Positions 12,401 through 24,057 of a DNA stretch of 64,000 bases are shown here, piece after piece. The notes beneath the pieces are model-generated. The model was not told the origin of the DNA and did not search any database. It worked only from the letters and a program-made list of their open reading frames with translations. Both the position numbers and the translations under genes were made by a program. Source of the DNA: Onchocerca volvulus (taxonomy: Eukaryota > Nematoda > Chromadorea > Rhabditida > Onchocercidae); assembly GCA_000499405.2 (NCBI GenBank), contig HG738138.1, positions 23,961,097 to 24,025,096 of the forward strand, written 5' to 3'. Each line of letters opens with the position of its first letter. Position 1 is the stretch's first letter.

Positions 12401-13598
12401 CTGAATTTTTTGAACCATTACTTTGAATAATTTCTACAATTTATTAAAGAAATACAGAAACCTTTTTGAGTTCTAGCAACATTATAATGAGAATTGAGCA
12501 AAGCACCGAGATGTTTGATAAGTTTCTTGTACGACTGAGAACAGTTTTCCAAACGATTTAGCTTCTGAAGGAGCAAATCATTGCTTAATATTGCTCGAGA
12601 TAATCCTAAAGCATCAGCTGTTTCGGTAGTCATTGATTCTACCACACGATGTTTCATCTTCTTCAATGCTATATCTAACGTATGTCCCTAAACATTAACC
12701 ATTTTATTCTTCTTTATTAACCAATAATTAATAAATGAAATATTTGCATAATTAAAGAAATCTTTTTTGAAAAATTAATTATTTTTAACTTTACTAAATC
12801 ATATACAAAAATACAGGAAGATTTCATTCTATCTAATCTGTATGAAATCTACACAATGATTGATTTTAGAAATATTGAGAATTTCAATTCGTTTTTTTTT
12901 TTTTCTAAAAATTTGATTTCTTTGAACATAGTCTTCTCTTAACATCATTAAATATTTGAATAAGAATATTTAGCAAAAGAAAAGAAAATAATTTATATAA
13001 TTATAATTCAGATACTTCCATTATTTCAGCATGAAGGATATTAAATCCAATTTTAACAGATCCTTCTGCTTCTTGAATCATTTTTGCAATCGCCGATTTA
13101 CTTGCTCCTTTTACCAAAATACCATTTATACTAAAAGCAGGATATTAAGACAAATTAAATTACACATATTAATTATTTGATAGCAGTAAATATATCGTAA
13201 TATTTAGTAAAATTAACTTCAATTAATCTGAATCAAATTCAACTTTGTTCAGTGTTATCTAATTTATTTCACTCTCTTCTGTGAATTTGATAAATCAAAT
13301 TTTGTGAAGTTGATTCAAAGTTCAAAAATTCCCGATGTTATTTGGCACTATCGTTTTGATTTAATTGATTGAATGATTGATTAAATCATTTCAAATAAAG
13401 ATTTTACCTAACAATTTCATCACCAGCTTGAATTCGTCCATTCAAAGCCATCGGCGAATTCTCGAAAACTTGCACTACATAAATGCAGGGACAATATGGT
13501 GCACCTCCACCGATTGAAATACCGATAACGCCATTTGCATCCTTCGTAATCTCAGCAACATCACCTGTTATCAACATTCCCAGTCGATCTTCCTCCAT
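9453..13598 (-). CDS. PICK1: PICK1: PDZ and BAR domain protein interacting with C kinase
   Basis: Eight minus-strand exons join in phase to 397 residues: 13408-13598, 13016-13130, 12462-12687, 11561-11672, 10660-10875, 10215-10309, 9864-9985 and 9453-9569. Mammalian PICK1 is about 415 residues. The PDZ domain (about residues 20-105) carries the carboxylate loop GISIGGG and a PYCPCIYV stretch typical of PICK1. The BAR domain follows (about 140-350), with KAIPDTRLTLKKYLDAKFEY and LDQKHVQDI blocks, and the tail has an acidic run of seven Glu. PICK1 is a membrane-curving adaptor in vesicle and receptor trafficking. The ATG follows an ATAACAG acceptor directly, suggesting spliced-leader addition; a tiny upstream exon cannot be excluded. 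One donor (GTCAAT after 11561) is unusual. The GAATTA-rich intron and PICK1's stand-alone position are otherwise unremarkable. Confidence 0.95.
11377..11446. repeat. GAATTA/AGAATT short tandem repeat inside a PICK1 intron
   Basis: Imperfect hexamer repeats of AGAATT with interspersed ATGAAT units are read directly. They lie in the intron between PICK1 exons 10660-10875 and 11561-11672. Confidence 0.75.
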
Positions 13599-14564
13599 CT
13601 GTTATAAATTCATCATTTCATAATTTTTTAACAGCAATTTTAATTATTCAAAAAGAAATAGATGAAGTATGATTAGGATTATCTAATCGGAACAAAAGTA
13701 GATTCCTTAACTGTTTGCTTTGAATTTTATGAATATATAACTATTTTGCAAAAAGGAAATTGGCTATCTTCATAAAAAAGAAATCAGTAACTTTACGGTT
13801 ACTTTTGATTTCATTGTAATATTAAATGACATCAATAATAATCTGCATTCATCTTTCTCTTCTTGTACATATAAATGTCCAAATAATCTTAATGATATGA
13901 AGCGTACCATTAGCAATCATTCCCCACTGCATGCATACCAAATTAAAAATAAAAAATTCCCGAATAAAAGTTCAAGAACTCACCACCTTACCCGTACATA
14001 AAATTACCGATTCCTTTCGTTTTTTGAACATTTTCTGAATAATTAATCTTAACTAGCATGTAAAAAAAAAGTCTTAAATTAATTTTAATGACTATTTTGA
14101 TTGTATTTATATGATTATGATCTTTGTTAGATAGATTAGAGGAAATGAAATTAAAGTTTAAGCAATGAAATTTTAGATTGGAAAAGTCTTCACACTTCAA
14201 CTCTTACGGATTTTAGTACTGCTGTGACTAAATGATTAAGGATGGAAAAAAAAAAGATCTTGTCTACTGCTCAAACAATAATAAATTAACTTTCGGCATG
14301 CGACAAAAATTACTAGTCACACTTAATTTGCATAAATCATTGCGAAAACAAAATTTTTTGTGAACAAAATTCGAAAATATTAAAATCTCTCGGAAGCAAA
14401 TTTCAAAAATATTAAAAAAATTTAGAATAATAATAATCTTGCTTAAAATATAATTATAAATAAATCCTAAAGTCAAATATATCTACGAAACTATCAACTG
14501 ATAAGATTAATGGTTATCAGTTATCAGGAAAGTGCAAGTTGAGAGATTGAGAAAAGTGGCATTA
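13599..14564. other. intergenic spacer upstream of PICK1
   Basis: No supported gene is present. The two minus-strand open frames here (about 70 codons each) are Ile/Phe/Asn-rich translations of AT-rich DNA. The promoter and 5' leader of PICK1 must lie here, but no specific element is recognisable by eye. Confidence 0.5.
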
Positions 14565-15493
14565 TCTATATAAATAAAAATGTAAATATTCGCTGTTCTA
14601 ATATTCGCTGAATTTCCAAAAGTTCTTTACAATCGTTCGAATAGGCGCATGTTTCTATAAAAATATATTTCTTTTTCTTTCCTGTCACACGTGTGACAGA
14701 TAAAACATGCTCTTTTTGATAATATTTCTCAATCTCTCTTCCTCTCTCTCTCTCAAGCCGTTAGGATAAACATATTTGCCGCCAAAACGCTCTGATTCAC
14801 AGATAAATAAAGTGATGTCAACCAGTCAAGAGGCAACACGATGGAGACGAGATAAGAGGAAGGAGCCCTGAAAGAATTAAGGGGAAGAAGCCCTGAAAGA
14901 ATTTAAAAGGACAGGATTTGGAGCTGGATTTCAAGTTCAAGTTCGAAATTCTTACACCGACAAAGCAATAAGAACAGTTCGGAGTTCAAAGCGATAAAAC
15001 AATAACAACAATCGACGATTTAATTGAGTAGTGTTCATACGAGAAACGAAGGAACGAAAGAATAAGCCAGTGATCAATTTGCCTGGATATTCTTTGATAA
15101 TTGTTTGTCACAAAAAATTAATCCTCCGTCAATTAGTAAAACTTTCTCAATAGAATTTTTCTCAATATTTCTCTATCACACAAGACATAGAAGATTTTTC
15201 CGATATCTACTGCTAACCTAATCGAGTCACAACAGCAAAAAGAAGCAATTTCCAATCCAACCAGATTACAATTTGATCAGATTTTTTTTCCAACTTTTCC
15301 CAGTTAACTAGACTGAGCCATAGCAATACGTGTATATAAAAAGTATATAAAAACATGCGCGTATTCGAATGCTACGTTGTATCAAAATTTCAAAGCAATC
15401 GGTTTAAGATCTTTGGGGGATTTAAGATTTTGAACAAACGAACATTTAGATTTTTATTTATATAGCCTAGCTGGACCAGGCCATGCCAGCTAG
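14565..15493 (+). mobile_element. non-autonomous Helitron-like element, apparently complete
   Basis: The element begins TCTATATAAATAAAAATG and ends in CTAG. It lies between a host A (14564) and a host T (15494), the classical Helitron insertion context. Just before the end there is a perfect 8-bp hairpin, CTAGCTGG / CCAGCTAG, with an 11-nt loop (15474-15493). It contains no helicase or Rep frame. Its two ends are also similar to each other in inverted orientation over roughly 100 bp: both carry TATATAAATAAAAAT, then TTCG, then a TTCGAATA.GCGCATGTTT block. This resembles the subterminal inverted repeats of Helentron-type elements. Modules of the same family recur at 31-35 kb and 38.4-38.7 kb. 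Confidence 0.75.
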
Positions 15494-16575
15494 TGTAAAA
15501 ATGAAAAAGAATGCGGAATTTTTCAAAAAAAACGAATTATGATGCTTTATGACAATACCTACCATAGCAATTAATATAATGACGAATAATGCTGAACTTA
15601 AAGTTTAAAAGTTCTTTTTTATTTTTCGAAATACGACACAGTTTTCGAAACTACGAGTCGAAGTTATCAAAATAGCTATAAATTTCATTATTTTGAAATA
15701 AATGAATTAAATTAGCGAAAAGAACGGACTTTAACTACACGTCAAAAATTATTTCTGATCATAATGTAGCTTTAAATTAATGGAAAACGTTGTTGCTTGA
15801 TAGATATATATGGCATGCAATCAATATTTCATCTATGTGTTTGAATGTGCCAACTTACTCTGTATGTTTTGCTTTTTTAAATAGGCCTGAAAGAATGAGC
15901 TAAGCATGCATACAGCAAATATTTTGGAAATTTTGCTAGAATTAGCAATGAAGATATTATCACGGTTGAATTTCACATCAATATATTTCTGTAATTTATA
16001 TTCAACAATTTCCCATTATCCATAATTTATCGATTGCTATTGGTTCTTTTCCAGCTATGAATTTTCGACTTCTTTTTATTTTTAACTTTATTATAATGAA
16101 AATTAATCGATAATAAACGTTTATATTGGCCGTTAACTGCCCGAATACAATATGATGTTAAACTGGCTTTTTTCCCATTATTCGCTCCATTTTCTAAGTT
16201 ATTTACTTTTGCAAATATTTTAAATACAATTGACTAACATATTTCATTCTTTCCCGGACGAATTAGATTTCCCTTACAACTTGAGCAATATTTGTTTTTA
16301 CAATATTTTCAGAGGGAATGCTAAAAATAAAAAATAAAAGCAAAATCAACCAAATGAACTAGCGATCTAAATTAATTTTTTACTTATTATTCTGCATGTA
16401 GCTTTAATCAACGAATTCTTTTAAAATTGTAAAATATTCCAAATCCAGTGAAGTGAATTAGAAATATTCATCATTCTAATAAACATAAGTTGCAAGACAC
16501 ATTCCTCATATGGCTTAATTTCAATTTACTAATTAATAACAATTCAAAACTCTACTATTCAGTAAATATCACGGA
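15494..16575. other. spacer; left edge of the duplicated block at about 15.85-15.9 kb
   Basis: No gene is seen. From about 15890 the sequence begins to match the region from about 42860. Both have an ATGCAT-rich start, then TTTATATTCAACAATTTCC versus TTTGTATTCAACAATCTACC, and matching A/T tracts thereafter. This marks the left boundary of the large duplication within a few tens of bases. Confidence 0.6.
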
Positions 16576-18642
16576 TCATTCAAAAGTTTCAGTGGCTTTC
16601 TGATCGGCAGAGCATACCTCGACCGTACGCAGTGCTGGATAATATACATAAAAATTAAGATCAGTACGAGCAAATGAGCCTGGATTAACGAACATAGTAT
16701 TTTCTAATTGATAATGAAAATGTTCGAATTTATCCGCGATGACAACGAGATCCGGTAATGGGTATAATGTAAGGTAGCTATCCATTTGCCAAATAACAGG
16801 TGATATATGCAGCGGTAATGGCGATAAATGTCCAACAGAAGCAATTGTATGACAAAACTGTAATATAATCATTTTTTAGTCGATACAATGAATGTATAGC
16901 TTCCATTTTGATTTTATCAAACAACTTCGATGCAAAAATTGATGGTATTAAATTATAAATCGACTATATATAAAATTACTATAAAAATATTTCGACTTGC
17001 GATGGATGCATGGTTTGAGAGGGTTGGTCATTTTATTAGATATTGATTTAAAAGATATGAATACGAACACTAGTGCTGGTAATTATATTTGAATTCAGCG
17101 CTTAATCGAGAAAAAAATCAGTAGAAAGGAACTACAGTATCAAGTGGACATGAAACCCAGGAGGAGAAGAAAATAAAGAGCATTAAAACCTTACTTTTTA
17201 TTTGTTCAAAAACAAAGATATTGAAAAATAAAAAAAGTTTCACATGTTCTGGAATGTCGGCAGTGGTCGATGACATATGAATGCTATTCCTGCACATTTT
17301 TTCGACTAAATCGTAACGCATAATGACAATTTCTTGATTAGTAGTGACCTACAAAACAAAAGCGATAAAATATGTTCACCTACATCAAAAGATAACATTC
17401 TTAGAGTATAGGAGTATTAGATTTCAAAACAGGAGTGAAAAACCTTAAAGGATTCTTTTTTCAAATTTTTAAACGGCGAATTTATGCTTAACTAAAAATC
17501 AGTAAAGCATGCAAAATCCGTGTGAATCTAATACAAAACGGATATTCGATATTTTGAAGCAGAAATAACATTTATCTGAACATCGTAAACATGAAAGTCT
17601 CGTTACCGATTTACTTTTCACTATACTTTTCATCCGAATTTCGAGCGTTCTCTGTATAAGTGTTTTGCATCATTAATTTATCCTATGACTGATGTTTGAC
17701 CTTCTACTGCAACTAACGCTTTACGTTGTTCACCAAAGCGTAAATGTGGAGCAGTGAATAAATCAATTACACGGATTAATGATTCTCTGCAGTAGAAATT
17801 AAGTTAATCAACATAGTGATAAGAACAAGATTTATAATGCAATGTCAAATATTGAAAATATTTGAAACTACAAATTTTTGCGACGGATTAAGCCAAAAAT
17901 CCAAACAAAGGAGAGATTAATTTTAGAAAGGAAACAAACCAAATGTCTTGAAGAACGATTAATAACACATTGGGTAACAGCCGACTTGAATTCAGCCCTC
18001 TTGCTGAAACATACAATTGTGGAAGGTTGACAAAGCTCTGCCCTATAATCTACCTCAAAATCGACAATTTCATAATTATAACTCTTATCATATCTATAAG
18101 TCATTTTGAAGATACAAAAAACATTTCTGGAGGCAACGAAGATCAAGTCACAAATGACTCAAAATTTCGAAAAGCATTTTATTTCAACAACGAATCCCAA
18201 GTTAGATAGAACGACTATCCAATGAGCACCATTTAAAACAACGTAAAAATCAACTATAGTGTTACGGTAACTGAAACATACCCTTCTGTTTCGACAATAC
18301 ACCAGTTATTTCGTTTTTCACCGAATCCCACCAGTTCTTTCGTTTTTCACCGAATTCTGGCAGAATTTGGAAGTGTATTTCATGGCCTCTCTGTAAATGT
18401 GCATCAAAAAATTATTTAAATTTCTTAAAACTTAAATATTAGAAATAAAAAATTAGAGCTCAAAAGAGGCGAATTTTTAATAAGATAATCTTGGCAACAT
18501 AAAAAAGTGCACAAAATGAGATGTAAGTTCAAATATAAATTTCAACAGACGGAAATGCTTACTTGCTTACTGTGAGCGCGCGCATCTGAAATGCTTTGCG
18601 AATTTGTTTCCTCAGTTCTTTCACATCCGAATTAATCGGCAG
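16576..18642 (-). pseudogene. decayed copy of POLE2 (DNA polymerase epsilon subunit 2)
   Basis: This is the left copy of the POLE2 gene at 43572-47756, with several independent lesions. The ATG is changed to CTG (18640-18642). The second exon contains a local duplication. The third exon has lost 16 nt and its donor GT. The fourth exon has a TAA in place of a GAA codon. A deletion near 17615-17637 removes the counterparts of four internal exons (44938-46519). The penultimate exon (17222-17340 region) lacks about 76 nt. By contrast, the last exon (16576-16857) is open and appears identical to the live copy. It cannot make a functional polymerase subunit. Whether the last-exon region is transcribed is unknown. 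Confidence 0.92.
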
Positions 18643-18859
18643 AAATGAGTAATCTGAATACATCTTATTTCCAGAAATATATCAATTTAAATAGATGCAC
18701 TTGATTCTGTAATACTACTAGTCTGTTAGATGCGTCAGCGTTATATAGACATCAAAGAAGCGGCCGATCATTAAATGGAAATAAACAAATATTCACAAAT
18801 AAACTTCATGCAAAGATTACGAAATTACCGTCGCATTTCTCATGACTGCATTCAACTAT

Positions 18860-18909
18860 GTTTTTGATGAGTCGTGTGTCAAGAAAGTGTCGCAGCAATA
18901 TTTTGACAT
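18860..18909 (-). pseudogene. remnant of U1-C (SNRPC) first exon
   Basis: The reverse strand reads ATGTCAAAATATTGC and then diverges from the live first exon at 49832-49924. Several bases between the two zinc-finger cysteines are deleted and the distal part is lost. The second and third exons are absent: the left copy jumps from the POLE2 first-exon region to this remnant, while about 2 kb separates them in the right copy. Confidence 0.8.
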
Positions 18910-20882
18910 ATTTCTAGAACGAAATAACAATCCCTCGATGTATTAGCGAATACTTTTTCAGTTGCTCATTCCCAGACGTTGCTCAGCTGCAGTTATTCAT
19001 GCAACCATATCAATGATAACGATTCATTCCACAAAAAAAAAAAAAAAAAGTGAACAAACAAATGTTTGCTGATTTTTTTTTCGAAAAATTCCCTTCAATA
19101 TTTTTGCAAGTACTCTAATATAACTGCTAAGCAACAAAAAGTGTGACAAAAAAATTCTTTTGAAACATTCTAAATTTGAAAAATATTTTAAGCAGTATTC
19201 TTCATGACAATATTGTATAATAAGTTTAAAAGATTGAAATAGATGAGGTAAGTAAGGGGAATGGGCAGAGCAATGATGAATAGGAAAAAAAAAATCCGGC
19301 CAAACAAAAACACAGCCAAAAAAGCCAAATATTTCAAATGAGCCAAAAGTTAAGACCATGACAAATGGCGCAAGAACCGGTTGAAATTTTGAAAGAAAAC
19401 AACCACGACATAAAACTGAAGCTGTCTCACGAGGAAATTGAATTATATAGTTTGGTAATTATAGAAAGAAATAGCCAAAATATTCATTGGAATCTTATAA
19501 TGAGGACATAATATTCTTCCATGCTGAAAACAGAATACCAAGCGGAATTTCAATGAAAAAAAAAAAAGCACGAAATATCCATTAAGAAGCCAGATAAATC
19601 CACATCAAAAAGTTCGAATTTTTCTTGAAAATATGACAAAATTAGAATAAAGAGAATGGACGCAAAGGTTGGAATCAGAGAATTTTAGAATTTGGAATTG
19701 GAAATCGGGATTTTTTTCACCAACATACTTCATCTTTCCTGCCGAGAACAATCGCTTTATCAGGAAAGAACTAATAAGAAAAAAAAAAAGACTGTTTTAT
19801 CCAGAAGCTTTTCATTACATCTACCATTCTATAGTCCTGGCTGATCAACTGCTGAATGGAATGGGAATGTTAAAATTGAATCATTACAAGGAATGTTTGA
19901 AGACTTCTACGAAGTTAGTCAATAAAAGAAATAAGTCGGTGATATCAATCGGTGATAGCATCCATCATCTCATGAATTATCACACAGATTGACATGTAAA
20001 ACTTGAAGAACAGAATATCTAAAGGTCTCTTATTTTTATTTTTGGAATGATTTTTACGACTATTTAACATCGTTTTTTATCGATCTGTTATAGTAAATGT
20101 CGTAAGTGTTGGCATTTCATCTATATGCTAGTTACAGAACTTCCGATCAGAATACTAATGTAATATGTGGAAGACAGGATTTACTAGATACTTTGAGTTA
20201 CAACATGCGTTACCTCAGATCTTGATCTTTCCTCAGGATTCGATATTCAGTGCGATGGTTTTGAATCAAGCAGAAATATGAAGAGAATAAAAAAAGAGAA
20301 AAGTCGAAATTCGTAACAGGAATTTTAAGATTTTATTGGAATTCGGGATTTTGATATCTCATTGCTCAAATTTTGAATTTCAATAATCAATGATCTAATG
20401 ACCTTTATCCAATTTTTCCGGTAAATTGTGTTTTTAATGCCTTTTAAAAGACTTTGTAACGCGAGAAAACATATTCACTTTGTTTTTATTATCTGATTTT
20501 GGCCTTTATTCATCTTAAATAAGAGAATTTTTCCAATCTCTATTTTTCTCAGAACGTTGTTCCAAATTAAATGAAATTATTTTTTCATCAAGCACCTCTA
20601 ATCATTTATTTAGATAGAAATTTGCAAAAAAAAAAAAAAAAAAAAATCAAGAGCTATATGACGTCGATGGCTTTATCTCCTAAAATAATAATTTTTAATT
20701 ATACCTTCGACTGACAGATAAATTACTAATTGTTAGTTGACAATATGAATCTACGCAAAACTTTTATTTTAGATTATATTACAATAAAAATTAATTCCAT
20801 TTTGTAAAATTTATACTAATTTGAACAATAACAGAAATAATATGAATGGAACGAAAGTTTCTGGAAATTTCATAGCTTTTCA
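18910..20882. other. duplicated non-coding spacer between U1-C remnant and protease
   Basis: The part from about 18920 to 19990 matches 49925-50945 of the right copy, with shared A-runs and a shared TTTTAGAATTTGGAATTGGAA region. The 107-codon plus-strand open frame at 19669-19992 is not maintained in the right copy. No gene is supported. From about 20700 the match resumes and leads into the protease 3' end. Confidence 0.6.
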
Positions 20883-23800
20883 TCACATGAAATACGATTT
20901 AGCGAAACCAATGCGATTTTTCCCGAAATCATAAACATTGCAATAAGAACGAATGAAAACATCACCAAGAATCCAGGATGGAGTGAATCCAACACTGAGA
21001 TTTTCCACTGCAGCAAACATGCAAAAAGATTTTTCATCTTCATCACCATACTGCAAATAAATTGAGTACTTTTTTGTATGCTTTGGAAGATGATTTATAT
21101 ACCAAAATAAATTATTGGTTGATGGCAAAAAATTTTTAAATGCTATAATTTTCTCAAGAAGCACATTGTTTAAAGTAGATGCGACTATCTTTATACACGC
21201 GAAATTCATAGATTCCGGCTACATATTAAAAATATTTAAAAATTTTTTTTTCATGACAAATCAATGTTTAAATTAAATAAGATCAAGTGAAAACTGACAA
21301 TACCTTTAGAACATATTGATCAGGTGGTATTTCATAGTCATTACCACTTATACCAAGCATAATTGTAGGAGCAGAATATCGTGCGGAGCAAGGAATCACA
21401 TAACCTCCATAATCGAATGAAAATGTTGCATTGATAACATCAATCATTGACTTCAGGAGAAATGATGGTACTACCAGAAAGGATGTTCCAGTATCAGAGA
21501 CTCCTTGTAACCAATTGGTATTCTCGAAATAACCAACTTGCACACTGTATAAACATTAGTTACAAAATGGTATGAAATTTAAAATGTACATATCTACTTA
21601 ATGAGGTGAATAAATGAAGCTAAAATATACTGGAAATTACAACTTTAGATGTCTTCCCTTGCAAAAAAATTAATATAATAGGTGCAAGAACTTGAATCAA
21701 ACTTAAACTCGAAAAAGAAATGAATTTCGAAATGATGATTAAAAAAAAAAAAAATGATTTATAGTAAGTTCATAAATCAATAAAAGTCTGTCGGAAAACT
21801 TTTTCAAAATTGATTTTGATAAGAGAAATTATTGAAATAAAAATTTCAAAAGCTTTTTTTCACCCTGTAATGGTAAATTGCCAAAATGATTGTGATGTTA
21901 ATTGTGTCCAAGTAATCGAGTGCATGCAATTCCAGAAGTCAAAACCACCGAATGTGATTTGACCGCCGTAAACTTCTTCCCTACCTGTTCCGAATAGGCT
22001 GCAAATTACATTTCTAGAAATATTTTGATAAATGAATAAATTATAATCGAATGTATTCTTTTGAGGAATTTGAAAAATGATTGATAACCATCGTTAATTG
22101 TTATTTTCATCTTTCAAGTTATAAAATTTTTCAGCATCCTTGCAATATACTTCAGTTGATGAATAAAATTTAAAAATTAGCAAGTTTCACGTTAATTTAA
22201 GGATAAATGCTTCATAACTTCAAATCTCCTGTAATTAATATTGTAATATTTAGATCAAGTTAATGATTAATTATAACGAGATACTACGATACCTATGAGT
22301 CATGTAAACTGTTATCATTGGCTCATCCAATTCGCCAAGTAAATTTTGCATTGGTGTAGCAACGGGGAAGTTTGAAATCGCTGGCCAGCCTAGACCCATT
22401 ATACCATCGATCGGAATATCGCCGAAAACATACGAAATTTTTTCCGCTACACCGAATATTTGCTCATCAATTGTGAGGCCAGCAAACTGCAAATGTTCTC
22501 TTCTTTAAACAATATTTTTGAATATAATTACTAAGTTGAAAAAAATTAAAAAATTAACAAAATCAGAAAAATTGAAAAAGAATTTAACTAATTGTGTTAC
22601 TAATTAGTCATAATACTATTGCCATATTGTATAAAAAAAAGTAACGAATTAATAAGGTTTACTATTTTTGCAATGACTTGCTCAACCTAAATTTAAGTAA
22701 ATGCTTTGTTATTAATTAAAGTTCTGCTGATCAAGTTATTTCGGTACCTTATTAATGTTGAAAAAGCATGCTATTTCTACTCAGTACACTTGAAAAGTTA
22801 AAATATTGTGAATTCAAAACTCACTGAAACCACATCAGTCCCGAGTGTACCTGCGGCATAGCCTGAAGCATAAGTTACTGCAAATGATTGACCAAAATCT
22901 GAATATGTTGAAGAATTCCTGTAAGGATTATTTAATAAATACCATAATAAAAATTGCTCATCAATAAAAATCAATGATATCATTTCTATTGCATCTAAGC
23001 AAATTTTTGACCTAATGGCTCATCTTTCCCAGCAAATGGATTAATCAATAAATTTGTCAGTATTTTCTAACTTTACTGATAAATTATCATTAATAAGTTT
23101 TGTTTCTAAAGCATCATTTTACAAGATTTGCTTCTAGTGAAAACAACTTTGGATCAAATCGATTTTTCGGATGCAATTCGTTTCCTTCGCATGAATGACT
23201 GTTACATCCATTCGAAATGACCCATAAATCTGAACTTCCTGTGTCGGGAATAACCTCGAAATGTTGTGCTAAAGTAGAGAATTCATGGTGAGCAGAAACA
23301 TTTCAAACAATTATCATCACGACGGTTGATGTCCAACTCCTTCGCAATGTACTTCACAACTTCCTTTTTAGAATGCTCAAACATAGTTAATCAATTCAAT
23401 GATTAAAAAAGTGGGCTGCAGTCACTAGTGTCATAAAAAGATCTTCATTCGAAGTAGATTTAATTAAATTTTTAAGTTTTCGTATGCAGCTTATAAAAGT
23501 AGCAGAAATAATGCTGCGACAGTGTAGAAGCATATGAGTTTCGGGAACAGATTTTAATGCATAAAAAGAAAATAAAAAGGAGTTAAAATGTACATACGCG
23601 GTGTTCCAATAGTGATATTGATTATATAAATATTGTCCATATATTCGGAAAATTTAGTTTTACCATTTTCTTTCTTCAGTGATTGGATTTGATGATTGAA
23701 TTGCTTCAATTTTCCGGTTCTATAAATACTGAATTGTATGGAATTCCCGAAGGTTTTCTTGATATTCGAAGACTGCATTTTTGCTTATTTTCATTCTTAT

Positions 23801-24057
23801 TGTCAATCATTGAACATGGATAAAATCAGATAAGAAAAAACAATAATTATGTAGATTATTGATAGAATTTAGATTACTGTATTTTTTCCAGTTTCTATTT
23901 AATTATCACAATTAAAAATTAAGATTAATAATTAATTAAAATACCGTAAAAGGTTTTGACGTATGGAGCCAGTTTTCATTATCGTGGTATGACGTATATC
24001 CGTTTGAACCACAGGTATTATATACCAGAAAACCACCAAAACTACCGTAGTTTTCAT
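20883..24057 (-). CDS. pepsin-like aspartic protease, left copy (secreted)
   Basis: Eight minus-strand exons join in phase to 395 residues: 23945-24057, 23598-23719, 23148-23268, 22825-22918, 22293-22486, 21864-21998, 21304-21544 and 20883-21050. It is a family A1 endopeptidase. The order is a signal peptide ([19 protein letters not shown]), a propeptide of about 50 residues containing RQNLLR and TGKLKQF, and then two lobes with catalytic DTGSSDLW (Asp near residue 87) and SDTGTSF (Asp near 277). The flap tyrosine is in TYASG, and the C-terminal motif is [25 protein letters not shown] is also family-typical. An AG acceptor lies two bases before the ATG, consistent with spliced-leader addition. 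It is the only gene of the left duplicate block that remains intact. The likely role is extracellular or gut protein digestion; that is inference. Confidence 0.92.

Noticed and set aside
19669..19992. 107-codon plus-strand open frame
   Set aside because: The matching right-block spacer (50750-50945) does not keep the frame, and composition is AT-driven.
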